Assembly: GCA_022266195.1 (NCBI GenBank)
Contig: WHVY01000003.1
Location: 4,340,001 to 4,404,000 of the forward strand
Length of the DNA stretch: 64,000 bases
Reading direction: 5' to 3'
Source of the DNA: Tetranychus cinnabarinus
Lineage: Eukaryota > Arthropoda > Arachnida > Trombidiformes > Tetranychidae
In this document: positions 1-13,399 of the stretch, piece after piece
Layout of the letters: the number at the start of each line of letters is the position of its first letter
Position numbering within the stretch: position 1 is the first letter of the stretch
Notes under the pieces: model-generated
What the model saw: the letters and a program-made list of their open reading frames with translations, nothing else
The model's database searches: none
What the model was told of the DNA's origin: nothing
Program-made: the position numbers and the translations under genes

Positions 1-1112
1 TGGTTAACATCATTTAGCTTGAATCTCTCTGTAAAATGGTCGTTAATGATGGTGATGATAATAATAAATCCTTGACTTGTTTAGATAGTTTGGATAATTC
101 AATTTTTATGTTGAACTGTTGTTGTTATTATTAACAATAATCAGGGTGACTTTGCTAATGCTTATATTGATGTCCTCTTAAAAGTATAACTGCCGTTGAT
201 TATTATTATCATTGCTTCAATTGATTAAATAAAGACACTTAAAGCTATTGGCAACGTTCAACGCGTTTAACCTAAAATCAAATTGAAAATCCATTTGTAA
301 CTTTCCAGGTTTACAGGTTTTGGTTTTTGGGTTTCCTATGATTTTTCACGTTTCTCCTTAGTAACCTTTTCTTGTTTAGTTGATTGTTAATGTTGGTTAA
401 TTATTACTGATCAGTTAAACGCATGATTATTGTTTGGGTTTTGCACTTTGGGTTTAGAGTTGGGTTTAAAGCTGAGTTTCAAGTTTTTGGTTTAATATCA
501 AGCTTAATGATGAACTATTTTGAAACAATTAAAATGAGATAATTATAATTAAAGCACTGTAATGATTGAAATAAGCACAAGAACGGTAATAACAGGTAAA
601 AATGTTGAGATTAGGTGATGATAATCAAGAGTCACTGTTGATGAGTTAACTTTTTACTTGCAACTGATTCATGACTTACCATAAACTAAATCATCATTTC
701 ACTCCCTCAATTGCCATTCTCCCTTGCTCTCTTCTTATTAGACAGAGGGAATGAAGAAATTATCTTCTCTGTCTTCTTTACATTTCACTTTTATCTTTCA
801 TTTTTGTCATCCATTTCATGTGTTTCCATGATAATAAGTGTATCAATGATCAACCAATTCAACTGTGAATCGGTGCGGGTACAATCCAACCGATTATTAG
901 GCTAATTGACCGTCCAAATTATTATACAGTTAACAAATTTATAAAATTATATTCAAAAGATTCAAGTTAATAATCACTTATTCAGTGACCTTAACTAACA
1001 ATAACGTTTGAATCGTTAGTTATACAAGTGAACCCCATTTTTGCAAAAGTTACTTAAGTGACAAAAAGTGACTCTTGACTCTGAAATTCCTTAAGATGTT
1101 GAGAAGATATTG
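1..1112. other. AT-rich gene-free region
   Basis: No convincing coding exon, RNA gene or repeat was found. The short ORF near 711-905 has no recognisable domain and reads as chance. Several TTTGGG/TTTTGGGTTT-like words between 310 and 500 are interspersed rather than tandem. Confidence 0.5.
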
Positions 1113-2070
1113 AGGAAGAAATGTTGTCTACTTTGACACAGTGGAAAAAGCAGCCAATTATTGTGAAGAAACCGAAGGGCTACATGAGGTTGATACATCT
1201 CTAACCTCAGGAAATTTTAATAATACCTCAAGTGGACATTCAAGTGGTTCTCCTTCCACCGTTAGCTCAAACCTAAGAAAAGATGATTCAACAACCAAAG
1301 ACAACTTTAATCCACCGCTCATATTTATTCATTCGGGAAAATACAAACCTGAAGGACTTTTCATTGATTCTTCTATTGCAATGATTGGAGCAGGTATGTT
1401 CATTTACCATGTTTCTGATTTCTCTTGTTTCTCTATGTTAATTGTTGTCCCATGATTCTAATTATTTCATTTGTTTATATTGCCACAGCTCCGGGAAATG
1501 TGGCAGAAAATGTAATCCTAGAAAAAAACTCGGACTCAACTATTACTTTTATAGAGGGATCCCGTCGAGCTTATTTGGGTTATGTTACTCTAAAATTTAC
1601 TCCTGACACAACCTCATGTGTACCTCATCATAAACATTACTGCCTCGAAATTACCGAAAGATGTTCACCCACTATTGATCATTGTATAATACGAAGTTCC
1701 TCAGCAGTTGGAGCTGCAGTCTGTGTTAGTGGCCCAGAAGCATCTCCATGGATGGCCGGGATGGTCGGATTAATGGTAGTCTAAAGTAATCTTCGAGAAA
1801 GTGATATCTTCCGAAATGCTCAAGCCAGAGTTCTCGTTTCAACTAAAAGTCATATTGATCCTACTATTCTGAGAAATGAAATTTATAATGCACATCAAAG
1901 TGGTGCTCCCAGATTCGGGGAAAGTCGTGGACCGATAGAGCATTTATGGACAGAATATATATAATAGAATAAAGCACATTCCCAGATCAACTGTCAGTTG
2001 ATCCAATAGTCAGCCATAACAGGATCCACCATGGTCAACATGTAGGAATCTATTGGTGATCAAGAAATAG
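1113..2070 (+). pseudogene. Scrambled partial copy of FBXO11
   Basis: Bases 1113-1749 repeat, in opposite orientation, the parent gene from about 7984 down to 7336. They include the end of parent exon 1, the intron with its GT and AG sites (about 17 bp shorter) and the start of exon 2. I count only about three substitutions in the coding part. At 1749 the copy jumps to a later beta-helix repeat (parent about 6345-6235), and then back to an earlier one (parent about 6932-6750), ending near 2070. These two pieces are clearly more diverged and carry stops. The order of the blocks is therefore not that of the parent. The F-box, the true start and the UBR finger are absent, so a working protein is unlikely. 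Retention of the intron excludes a retrocopy. Confidence 0.9.
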
Positions 2071-3807
2071 GTGGCTTGGCCTTTAAGATAATGTATTTCT
2101 GAGTTATTTTAGAAATATTGACTACTTGGTGCTATACACTTATACCCTAGAGTGACAATTTTGGCCATTCCTGGTGCTTATCTCTCTGATTCCTCGGAGT
2201 TCGAAAGTTTTCAATTGTTGGTTTTAACTAAGAAATCAGCTGAAACGAGTGCTACAGGTGTACCGTTTGAAATTTAAAATAAAAAGTAACTTGTGACTAG
2301 ATCTGGCTAACAAGTCTGATGTTCCATTCAGGTCCACGTCAAATCGCTAATTTTAAAGATCTTCCATTCTGCCTTCGTCGGACTACTTCGTCAGCAGTCA
2401 CTACTTTGGGACTACAGTCAGTTCGAATAAACGCGAATAAAAAAGCAACAAATAACTGAGGGATACCAAACTAAATAGGGTTAAAGAGGAATGATCAGAG
2501 TAGAAAAAACTAGTGTTATCTTTTTTTGGCGTTCCTAACCTAATCAAGTCAACTATCCCCTGATCATCCTAATAAGTATCGATACACTTTTGCTAATTAA
2601 TTTAGTGTTTCAATTTCGTCTTTAAAATGAAGTTTCAGTAAATAATTTGTACAATTATTTCAGATAAAAAGGTGTAATATTTATTATTCAAGTAATGTAA
2701 ATTGTTATTGCTTTGGCAACTGAAGAAACATCAATAGCCAAAGTGAAGTTATTACTTGTGGACAAGGGTTTGTAATATTTATAAGGGTAAATGAGGTCAT
2801 TATTGTAGCGGTCATTGTATTACTTTCCAAGTAATTCAAATAAGACAAAAAATTGAACTGTTTAGGTCTACTTTAATTATTACTAAGCTATTAGTAAATT
2901 AGCGGCACATAAATCAGTGTTCAAAAAAGTTGGTTAAAATTTGGTTTCAATTAAGCTAGAAACTTGAAATTTGGAAATAATCATTGAAATCTTTTAGAGC
3001 CTACAATGAGCTTGAATCCAATTAAAAATATAAAAACCACAAAAATGGAGTGAATTTCTTTCTTAAATGAGATCATTTAGGACATGATTTGATCGGAAGG
3101 GTAATATGAAGAGTACTTTCAATCGCTAGTATTCATAGACTGATGGTCTAACATGATTTAAGCAGTAAATCTAAAAAATAAGTTTCCATGAAGACAAACT
3201 GGAGTTATTGGTGAAAATTTGCATTTTTGAGGTTATTCTTTTCGATTCGGATAAAGTTCAAAGTGGTAACCAAAATGTTGATGAATTATTTTGCTCTTCA
3301 ATTTTCTTGGTCGTTAGGAACCACCTTTTCGAACACTTTAATATGCGTAATGAAATAATCTTGTTTTTTGCAAAGAAAATACAAGATCAGATTTTCTCAA
3401 GATCGGTGTTAAAGTAGCTTGATAAAAGCAGATGAAAGGGTAAATAAAAGAGAGGAAGAGTTAGGGTTGGGGTGACCAGAAAAGTTGATAGAGTATCACT
3501 CATTGATGTTAGGATGAATGTGAATGGCTAAGAATGATAGAGAAAGATGGCGAAATAAGGATTAGGTAGGTTACCGTTAGATAAGGTAAGATGAAAATGA
3601 TTAGAACTACAATTTGATGAGATAAAATGACAATATTGGTTTCAGGGGACATGGGATTTTTGCGCAAATAATATATATATAATATGTATATATGTAAAAG
3701 TAGAGATGGCAAGTAGTTCGATGAGATATGATGGAAAAAGCAGATTGATTAATTGGATGAATGATTAAATAGAAAAATTAATCGGCTATTGGTGAAAATA
3801 CGTGATG
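2071..3807. other. Gene-free region
   Basis: Between the FBXO11 fragment and the 3' end of FBXO11 I see only AT-rich sequence. A short TA-rich run lies at about 3669-3695. ORFs here are short and lack domains. Confidence 0.45.
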
Positions 3808-6800
3808 TCAATTGACCATCAAAGTGTGAGATTCCATAGGAGCAGCAGAGTCGTACAAAGTGTCAGTATCCTGAGTGGGTTCACCTTGTAAATGGCATTG
3901 ATTTGATAATGATCCAGCTCCACAATCACAGAAAAATCTGGGAAAATGAAAAAGTAGAGATTAATATTTTGAACAAATGAAACGGGGGAGAGAAAGCAGA
4001 AAAAAAGGGTTGAAAATTGGTTGAAACTTTTTAGCATTGAAATGAAAAAGGAGGCAAAAGCAAGGAAATGAGAGAAAGGAATTGTATGCTTGGTCGAATA
4101 TCGTTCATCACTTACCGATCATGCCTGATGTATTCGTGATCGTGTCCTGCGTGACAAGTATTTATACAGTTGACACAAATAGCGTTCCGATCTGATGTGT
4201 TACAAGTCCGACATCTTTTGATGAGTGTAGCAGGTTAGGAACGATGATAGTTCAACAGTGAAAAAAGAAGAAAAAGATGAATGAATATAAGAAAAAAAAC
4301 GTTGTAACATTTGATCAGTTATTTGTGGCTCGGTTCCATGTCATTGGATGAAAAAATTTATTTTGATAGATCATTTTGGTTGTAGATTTTTTACCGTAAA
4401 AAGGTTGCTTTTCAACAACAAGTTTAATGAATCAAGTAAATGATAAATAGAAGATCAATAATGAGTGAACACATGCATAAGCATTTAGAAAACACAAAAA
4501 CACAAAAACACCGTTAACTTTAGAGCTAGAAAATGTTTTTTACACGCAAAAAAAGGCCAACTATTAAATGGTTGGTTTGGATGAATTGGTCAAGTTTGTG
4601 ATAATTGGTCTGAAAAGTGATAGCAAACAGAAAACGATTTCTCATCAAATTTCTTGCTTTAACCAGACGAAGAAACAAATACAAAGTATAAGAGCGGTAA
4701 GAAGCATAACGAGTTAACGGATTTGAGAGACAAAAAAAGTAAATTAGTTGATTGTTGAAAATGATTGTTGAATGTTAAACGAATACAGAATGATTTCGAT
4801 TTTTGAAATCGCTTTATTTAGGGTAAATTAGCATCCATTTGGAGTAGAAATAATTTGATAGTGAAAATTGTTTTCTTTAAAATTTATCTTAAAGCTAAAT
4901 CAAGTTTATCACCATAACTTCAATTTTGCTTTCTTTCGCATCAACAGACTTATTACAAGCCTGTGAGAAAGGGTGAAACGTTCATGCGATAAGAATAGGT
5001 AATGTGAAAAAATATTGTGAAACTTGTGATAATGATGTTGCTGGAGAAAGCCTTTTCTTTACATCATTCATTTCCTTTTGTAAGTTCTTTTTTTGCCACC
5101 CCTTTTTCAGTTGCACGCTCTCTTGTGTTTCAAAGTTTATCAAACGAAATGAAACTTCGATCTATTGAAAAAAGGTTGAATTGTTCAATTGATCAAGTCC
5201 ATTCACTCAGATCGAACATCTAGGTCTATCCCGTTCGCCTTGGAAGGGGAGTTAACCCATGCGAGTCTATTTGTGAATTGACTGAATGATGAAACCTACA
5301 CCGATCATCCGTTACAAGCAAAGTTTCATTCAATCTTTCAACTCAATATAAAATCATGATGATTGTTCATTCTCTTTATCTTTCTTTCCTTCTCTATCTC
5401 TAATTCATCGACGCTTTTTTTCATAAGAAAGGCAAAAGTCAGGAAGATAAGAGAAACAAGTGAAAAGTCAATAAAAAAATAATCATAAGCCAATAAGTTT
5501 CTCATGAAAAAGATTCTAGAATGAAACTGAAAAAGAATCAACAACGAAAAGCAAAAGAGATCAAAACATGAAAGGGATTGGAGGCCAAAGAAATGAATCA
5601 AGCAAAACATGATAGCAGAATCATTGATTGAATAATACAGGGTTAACGGATAGTGATTTTACCCTTTCAAATGGTTATAACAGCTTTTAACTGTACTTTG
5701 GTTCTTCTTTACGTAACAATTTTTCCTTTTTTCTTCATTTTCTTGTGATATTTGGCTTTCTCTCTTCCGTAAACCCTGACTGTTTGATTACCATATTAGA
5801 GATTATTAATGATTTCAATTGAAATGATTGAAAGTAAAATGATGTAGTTGTAATAAGAATTAAAAGTAATCTCGCAAAAAGAGTTACGAAAGCTTGACCG
5901 AAATTAGAGCCTCATGACATGGAAAGAAAATGAACCAGAAAATCTAAAGTGGACTAATTTTATATGAACTTACCGATAAAAATCATGCATCGGAAAACTT
6001 GTATAGCTTGATATTTTATAAAGACACTGGCCATTGGAGACAGCTTTTTGTACAGCGTTGTGGTTGTCGTATATTTTGTTACCTTTCAGTAGTGGACTTA
6101 CACCACTGGCCAAACAAAGACCACCAAAACGATTGTTGAAGATTTCATTGAATTCGAGAGTAGCCGAAGCATTATTGGTTATTTCTACACCAGCAGCTAA
6201 ACCATCAAAAATACGATTCCGCCTAAGAACTGGATGACTTTGAGTTGAAATGAGAACTCCGGCTTGAGCGTTTCGGAAGATGTCATTTTCTTCGAGAATA
6301 CCTTTTCCACCATTAAAAATGCAAACACCACCATCCCGGCCATCATAGATTTTATTACGCCGAAGAGTTGGACAGGAATCAGTTTTAATCCACACTCCGG
6401 CCATTGCATTGTCAAAAATTTCATTTTGTTCTAGAGTTCCAAGACCTCCATTGTAAACAAGAACTCCCCCATTTTGTCCACCCCAAATTTTATTTTTCTT
6501 TATCATTGGATTGCTTCCAGTTCGTATTTGTACTCCCGAATAAAGATGATTGAAGATATCATTCTCTTCAAGTCGACCATGACCATTGTCGTAAAAGTAG
6601 ACTCCAACTTGCTTACCACTGTGAATACGATTTTTCCTCAACACAGGGGTAGATCCGGTTGTTATCCATACTCCGGCTAATGTATTTGCATAAACTTCAT
6701 TTTCTTCAATCAATCCTTGACCTTTTTCGTGGACATAGATACCTCCATGTTGACCATGATGGATCTTGTTATGGCGAACTATTGGATCACTAGCAGTTCT

Positions 6801-8763
6801 AATTTGAATTCCTGCCAATGCGTTTCCATAAATGTTATTTTGCTCTATCAGCCCTCGACCTTCCCCAAAAATGTAGACACCACCTTGATGTCCATTATAA
6901 ATTTCATTTCTTCGAATAGTAGGATCACTATGTGAAGTTATCCATACACCAGCAAAATTGTTTGAATGGATACGGTTCTCGATAAATTGTCCCCCGCCAT
7001 TCTCATGAACATAAATTCCTCCCGTTTGACCATGGTGAATTTCACATCCTACCACAGTTGGATTGGCACCAGCTTTAACTTCGAAACCAGCTATTCTATT
7101 GTTGTGAATATCATTGGCTTCAAAATAACCTAAACCGTTATCAAATGTAAAAACACCAACATCCCGACCATTGTGAATATGATTTCGACGCATAATCGGA
7201 CTTGCATGGTTCTTAACCCAAACACCGGCTAAAGCATTTCGACTTATTTCATTGTCTTCGTAAACACCCTTGGCATGGTCAGTAATATACAATCCAACAT
7301 TTTCACATCCAGATATGTCACAATGTTTGATTATTGGAGATGCTTCTGGGCCACTAACACAGACTGCAGCTCCAACTGCTGAGGAACTTCGTATTATACA
7401 ATGATCGATAGTGGGTGAACATCTTTCGGTGATTTCGAGGCAGTAATGTTTATGATGAGGTACACATGAGGTTGTGTCAGGAGTAAATTTTAGAGTAACA
7501 TAACCCAAATAAGCTCGACGGGATCCCTCTATAAAAGTAATAGTTGAGTCCGAGTTTTTTTCTAGGATTACATTTTCTGCCACATTTCCCGGAGCTGTGA
7601 CAATATAAACAAATGAAATAATTAGAATCATGGGACAACAATTAACATAGTGAAACAAGAGAAAAGATATGAAACATGGTAAATGAAGATAGATAAAAGT
7701 AAATGAACATACCTGCTCCAATCATTGCAATAGAAGAATCAATGAAAAGTCCTTCAGGTTTGTATTTTCCCGAATGAATAAATATGAGCGGTGGATTAAA
7801 GTTGTCTTTGGTTGTTGAATCATCTTTTCTTAGGTTTGAGCTAACGGTGGAAGGAGAACCACTTGAATGTCCACTTGAGGTATTATTAAAATTTCCTGAG
7901 GTTAGAGATGTATCAACCTCATGTAGCCCTTCGGTTTCTTCACAATAATTGACTGCTTTTTCCACTGTGTCAAAGTAGACAACATTTCTTCCTTTGTATC
8001 TCAGTGAATTCCTTTCTGTCAATTCTTGATAACCGGGTCTAACGTGAGCACCTCCATACAATTGTCTAAAACTTTCTTTCCAAGGGTTAGGAAAGTCACT
8101 ATCTTCAGGAGATATAAATTCAAAGTCAGTTGGTCCCTTGCGGAACAGAGGTAAATCGTATTCAAAAACACTACTATACAAATTTTTCCAAAGCTCACAG
8201 TCATTGGCAATAGTATGAAATCTTAGGCAAACTTGAGAAACACGGCACAAATCTTGCTCCAATAAGTAAGAAAATATAGTAAACCATACTTCATTCGCAA
8301 TCTTATCAAGAGACCAGTTTGGAGCACAGTCAGATTTGTTAGGTGTTGATGGCTGTTGATGGACTGATTCTTCATTATTACCACTACCAACGCCTCCAAC
8401 TCGTCCTTGACTTGTGGTATTATCTTTTGGTGATTGATTAGTAGATCCTAGAGGTATGGGAGATGCACATCGGGGTGAAGGTGTTGTTGGCTGTGTCGAG
8501 GTTCGATGGGATGAAGACAAAGGTGATGTATCATTACTTAATGTTGGTGAAGATGTAGTTGCAGTTGTAGTGGTAGTAACCGTCGTTGTAGATGGTGATT
8601 GGAATGTTGTGGTTGACGGTAATACCCTTGGAACTGATTCAGAAGAGGTAGAGGTATTTGTTGATGTAGATGGTTGTTGAGATGATTCTGGTAAAGGAGA
8701 GGATGGCGATTGTTTGACTTCATATTTTCGCCGTTTCCCGTTCCTACGGGTCATCATGGGCAT
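3808..8763 (-). CDS. FBXO11: F-box only protein 11 orthologue (E3 ligase substrate receptor)
   Basis: Exons on the minus strand: 8763-7713, 7594-5974, 4214-4116 and 3937-3808, giving 966 aa. FBXO11 is the substrate-recognition subunit of an SCF (SKP1-CUL1-F-box) ubiquitin ligase. Residues 1-145 are low-complexity Ser/Thr/Pro. The F-box lies at about 150-197 and contains FSYLLEQDLCRVSQVC. Right-handed parallel beta-helix (PbH1/CASH) repeats fill about 330-880 and repeat the pattern NxIxxNxxAGVxI. A UBR-type zinc finger, encoded by the two small 3' exons, covers about 891-960 with CRTCNTSDRNAICVNC and FFCDCGAGSLSNQC. The last residues match the animal orthologue closely. Intron 2 is 1.76 kb; the others are 118 and 178 bp. 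The start is the first in-frame Met of the F-box exon; a further 5' exon is possible. A partial copy lies at 1113-2070. Confidence 0.96.
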
Positions 8764-10222
8764 TGGTGAGCAGGAAATGTATAAATTTTGAAGCCGTGAG
8801 ACCAGATAATAAACAAGGTATCAAATAAAACAAATATATGAGAATATAAAATGTAAACTAGAAGTAATTACATTTAAAATTTCAATAAATTCAGTATTTA
8901 TGGGAAAGAAAAAGCATTTAGTGTTACAGCTTTTTAAAAGTACATACAATACTTGTACATGACAAGAAAGAGAGAAAATAGTATGGCAAGAAGATGGGGA
9001 GGGAGCGAGAAGAGAAAGAGAAATAGAAAGAAAAGAAGGAGAGAAAGGGAGAAAGGAAGAGAGAAGGACGAGATGAAGGTATTCAATAGCGGACCGGAGC
9101 CGCAGCTTTCCGGATAAACCAGTTTTCATCTCTTTTCTTTCATCTTTCATTTTTTCGATTGCATTGTTGCCCTTAATATCTTGCATTTTCGTCTTTTTGT
9201 TTGTTAATAATTTAAAACACGGACTTTAAGGAAAATTTTTCGCTGCCGAAAGTGAACAAAGACATTCTATAAATTCTTATACTGGTGGATTTTGTTTGGA
9301 CTGCTTGGGTTTTTATATTACAGAAATGATTAATTGTATCAATTTTCAATAATGGTTTTATTGTAGTGATATGATAATGTTTTGAATGACGTGAGATAAG
9401 AGGACGACTATTTGTTTAAGTTTTAACATTGATTTGTTTCTTTGATGGCTGAACTAAAAATGATAATCATTGGTGTTTATGTCGAATAATTGTGTAAAGT
9501 CACAATTTGTTTAATTGGAAAGGTGTTATTCAAAACTTTAGGAAGATAATAATAACAAGTGAAAGCTGATTCACGTAAAAATAAGCTAGTAAATTTCAAT
9601 GTACTCGCTATAAAACATTATCGTTAGTATATCAAAAAAGATCAAAAGTACTTAGTCAGGTAATCGCGAGACTGCGGTAATGATAAAAAAGGTACGAACA
9701 GCAGTGTTATCAATAACTATCTTAAATTGTATGGTTTAATATTTAGGGTGTCAAGGTTTAATAGAATAATCAAGTTGTCTTGATGATATTGAATTATTAA
9801 CCTTTAACTAGACAATTTAATTGGTTGCCTAGAAAGTGGTAAATCTGTGTGTACAAAGTACGTTATCAAGTGAACAATATATCAAGTTGAACAGCACTGC
9901 AAGTGGCTTTCAAATTGATTGAAATTTGACTAGAATTGAACCTGGTTAATACATTTGTATATTTTCCGGGATGAGCAGTAATTCACGATCAATTACAAAG
10001 ATTTATTTACATTAAAAAGTTGGTTTTAATTGAAAAGCCTGAAAAAATGTTTTTTGTTGAATAATTTTGTTTTATAGAGTAAATTTGTTGGTATCGAGCA
10101 TAGTTTCTGATTGGTTTTATCACACAATGAAAAAGATTAGTTTATGGGCTTGAGCCCAATTGGAGTGATTGATTTTTCAGTCTTTGATAATAAGAATTTA
10201 AATTTTGTTTGGTCATCCTTCA
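8764..10222. other. FBXO11 upstream interval with purine tract
   Basis: Probably holds the FBXO11 5' UTR and promoter. A GA-rich purine tract runs from about 8963 to 9080 on the plus strand. The ORF 8821-9186 is largely a translation of this low-complexity tract and has no domain. The rest, to the SDR stop, is AT-rich. Confidence 0.45.
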
Positions 10223-11485
10223 TTAGGCATGTAAATAATTTGATTCGATATAATCAAAAACAAGATCTATCAGCTCTTGTGGCATAAGTCCGACTAGAAA
10301 CCATAAAGGACGAAGACACCAAGGTGAACAGATTATTTCATTTGGAGGATCTGGAGTGACTAGACATTGATAAACTTTGGAAGCGATTTCCTTTGGATCT
10401 CCTGAACTTGGTCCACTTTCATTTGTTAATTTTAATAAATTTCTTAAGCGATGGTAATAAAATTCACCATAAGATGATTTAACATCTTGCGTTGAAGATT
10501 GCCAATTTGAATCCAAACGATCTATCAGCTGGTTTGTATCTCCCATTGGTGTGCGATATTTATAAGGAAGAATAGTAGTCACCTTGATACCAAACCGATT
10601 AACATTAAGTCTCAAGCAGTTTGAATAAAAAATAATGGCACTTTTGGTTGTTGCATAAGTTGGCGTCCATGGAAGAGACAATTTGCCTTGAATTGAAGAC
10701 ATATTTACAATTCGCGCACCTATGACACTTGAGCCATCTCTATAGCTTGAATGTTTCAAAAGTGGCAGGAATATTCGAGTAATTTTCATGCAACCTAGAA
10801 GGTTTACATTGACAATTGATTCAACCGAATCTTGATAGTTTCCCCAGTCTATCGGGCCAACAGTTAAAAGTCCAGCATTGTTAATAATGGCCCATAAACA
10901 ATCACCGGTATTGGATAATATTGATGTAACTTCATCTAAAAGATGACGGCTCAGCTCATCTTCATTTCGAGTTACATCTATTTCAATTAGATTGAGCCTA
11001 GATTGATATTTACAGCTATTTTTGAGATCATTAGCTCCTTTTCCTTTTATGTCTTTGACACCAGCCAAAACATTGAAGCCTTTCTCATTTAACTCTAATG
11101 CAGTGATGTAACCAAAACCAGAATCACAACCTATAACAAAATCAAGAAAGTGATTAATTGTGATTTAAGAGAGAGTATATTGGTAATTATCAATGCTAAC
11201 AGTAAATTAGCAAAGAATAATTTTTCAGATTTTTTTCATGAAAGAGATTTTAATTCAATGTTTTACTTTCTAACCTGTGATCAGAACTGCTTTATTCGAT
11301 ACATCAAGAGATCCTTGAGTCACGTTAGATAAGATACACGATAATTTCCAGGCAATAGAGGCAATAACTATGATTGTGGTCGTTATATTAATGAGCCAAC
11401 TAATATACGGAAGACCCATGTAAAGCCAAAAAGTTAGGCAAAATGATAACGGGAATATTAACATTGGTAATCTTAGAGTTGTCAT
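10223..11485 (-). CDS. Short-chain dehydrogenase/reductase, retinol dehydrogenase-like (SDR9C type)
   Basis: Exons 11485-11275 and 11130-10223 give 372 aa. It is an NAD(P)-dependent oxidoreductase of the classical SDR fold. The N terminus has one or two hydrophobic segments (about residues 5-55), so it is probably anchored in the ER membrane. The cofactor-binding motif TGCDSGFG (about 69-76) spans the intron and is the form typical of the RDH/HSD17B6/DHRS9/BDH1 subfamily. NNAG is at about 150, the catalytic Ser in VNMSSIQGK at about 213, and YATTK (Tyr and Lys) at about 227-231. An in-frame Met at 11590 would add 35 residues; I prefer 11485 because the hydrophobic anchor follows it directly, but this is uncertain. 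The substrate cannot be told from sequence. Confidence 0.9.
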
Positions 11486-13399
11486 GTTGAAGTAATTTGT
11501 CCGGACGTTTTGTTTATATTGCAGAAAATGATTGTATAAGTAATCACTATTAACAATTAAAATGGTTATGGTCAATTCAATAAGATACAAAAAAGAGAAG
11601 TCATAATATAATAGTAAAGGTCAGAGCATAGAGAAAAAAAACAGACCTTTATTACAGCAACATTTAATTTATTAATAAAGTTGAATGTAAGCAAGTATGG
11701 CTTGTAATACCATCCCCTATATTTTTACCAACAAAGCTTGGCCAGCTCCACCTGTCGTATTTGTCTGATTTTATCATGTATAATTAATTGTTAAATCATA
11801 TTTAGGTTCTTAGCTTATAATTGAAATAACTCTGGATCATTTTTCCTCATTATTCAATAATATAAGAATACCCTGCTTTAATTGATTTAAATGCTTCGGC
11901 TAAGGTTAAATCAAAACCAAAAAAAGCATAACGAGTCCCATGATTCAAAGTTTTCCTCTTTGAACGAAAGACAGTTTAACCAAAACTGACGTAAATGCTG
12001 TGGTCAATCGTCTCCATCACACAAAATTAACTCTTTTTGGTGTGTTTTGTTCAAAATCTTATTAAAAGATACTACCATTGGATGTAAACCATCTTTTAAA
12101 TGCTAGTAGATTAATAATAAAATAGCTACTTAATTGTTGTCACTAAATTTTGTTACCATTTTTAATGTGAATCATTATGAATGGTCGCGTTTAGTGAAGG
12201 TCTCTTTGTCTTACCTGGTAAGTGAACCGAGTATTCTGTGAAAAAAGTAGAGAATTATTGATTAATTAAAAGAGGAAAAACGATTGTTGAAACGATTAAT
12301 TGAAGAAGCTATTTTAATATTTAATATTTAAAGTCCAAAGTGGCTAAAGTTTTAAGTTGCCAGAGATAAATCACTAGTTAATTTAATGATTTCAATTTTT
12401 CAAGTGACCAATGTGATGAAAACTGTCTCTTCCTTAGTTACCTGTGAAACGAAATGCCTCGAATACAGCTATTTAGGAACAAACGTCTGTTACTCATTTA
12501 ATAGTAATTTTAGTTTTAATTATTGTATCATTCATTGTATATTACTTTTCAAATAATTGAAACAAATGAGTCTTAGAACGAGATAATTAATAATAAGATC
12601 GAGTGATTGTTAAGTAGTCCGATTTATTTCCCATTGAAAAGTAATTTAAATTAAGGTCATCAATTAAAATGACTGTTGAGGCCATTTGGAGAAATGTGAT
12701 GATCAAATTACCTGGAGTAACAAGTAAGAAATACAATTAAATTTGATATCCATCATTTTAGATCTAAATAATATAATTTACCACTTGAAAGTGGTTGAGG
12801 ATGCACGAAAAATTACGGATGATACATAATTTAGCGTAAGATTGAGTATAAGATCCCGTTTCAATTGTTATTTGTTGTTACTCGGTCATCATTGTATTGA
12901 TGAAATAAACTTAATATCATTTCATTGGAGTGAAAATGTGTATAATTTTGGGTAAAATTTAAGCATCATCGCCTTTTTGTATTAGCATTAATTAGACAAG
13001 CAATGAAATAATGGAGGTGTTAATATTTTATTTATCTTAATAATCAAATGGATAAAAGGGGATATCAAAATTTTCAATTAAGTTACAATAATTTTTCATT
13101 TCTGTTTTGAGATTGTCGATGATTCGTGTTCCTTTTCTTTGTTGGTGATTAGCATCATTAAGAATAATTTAGCAGTAAATAATGAATATTTCTGTTTAAG
13201 AAAATGATGAAAACAAACATTTTTTTGTCAATTCATTCTTTCCTATGTATCAAATCAAGTAAGGTTGTCGGTCCACTTATTTACCAAAAAAGTTTCAACA
13301 ATGATAAATTCATTATGAGAATGCGATGAACTGCTTCCGTAGATAGGTATTAAAAGGTAGAGAGCATCAGATCATGAAGTGAAGACAATATTTCTGCTC
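11486..13399. other. Gene-free region
   Basis: AT-rich, with no ORF carrying a recognisable domain on either strand and no tRNA-like fold noticed. Confidence 0.45.

Noticed and set aside
310..500. TTTGGG-like words as an interstitial telomere repeat
   Set aside because: The words are irregularly spaced and not tandem.
8821..9186. 121-aa minus-strand ORF upstream of FBXO11
   Set aside because: It reads through a GA-rich tract into hydrophobic low complexity; probably 5' flank or UTR. No link to the FBXO11 protein.
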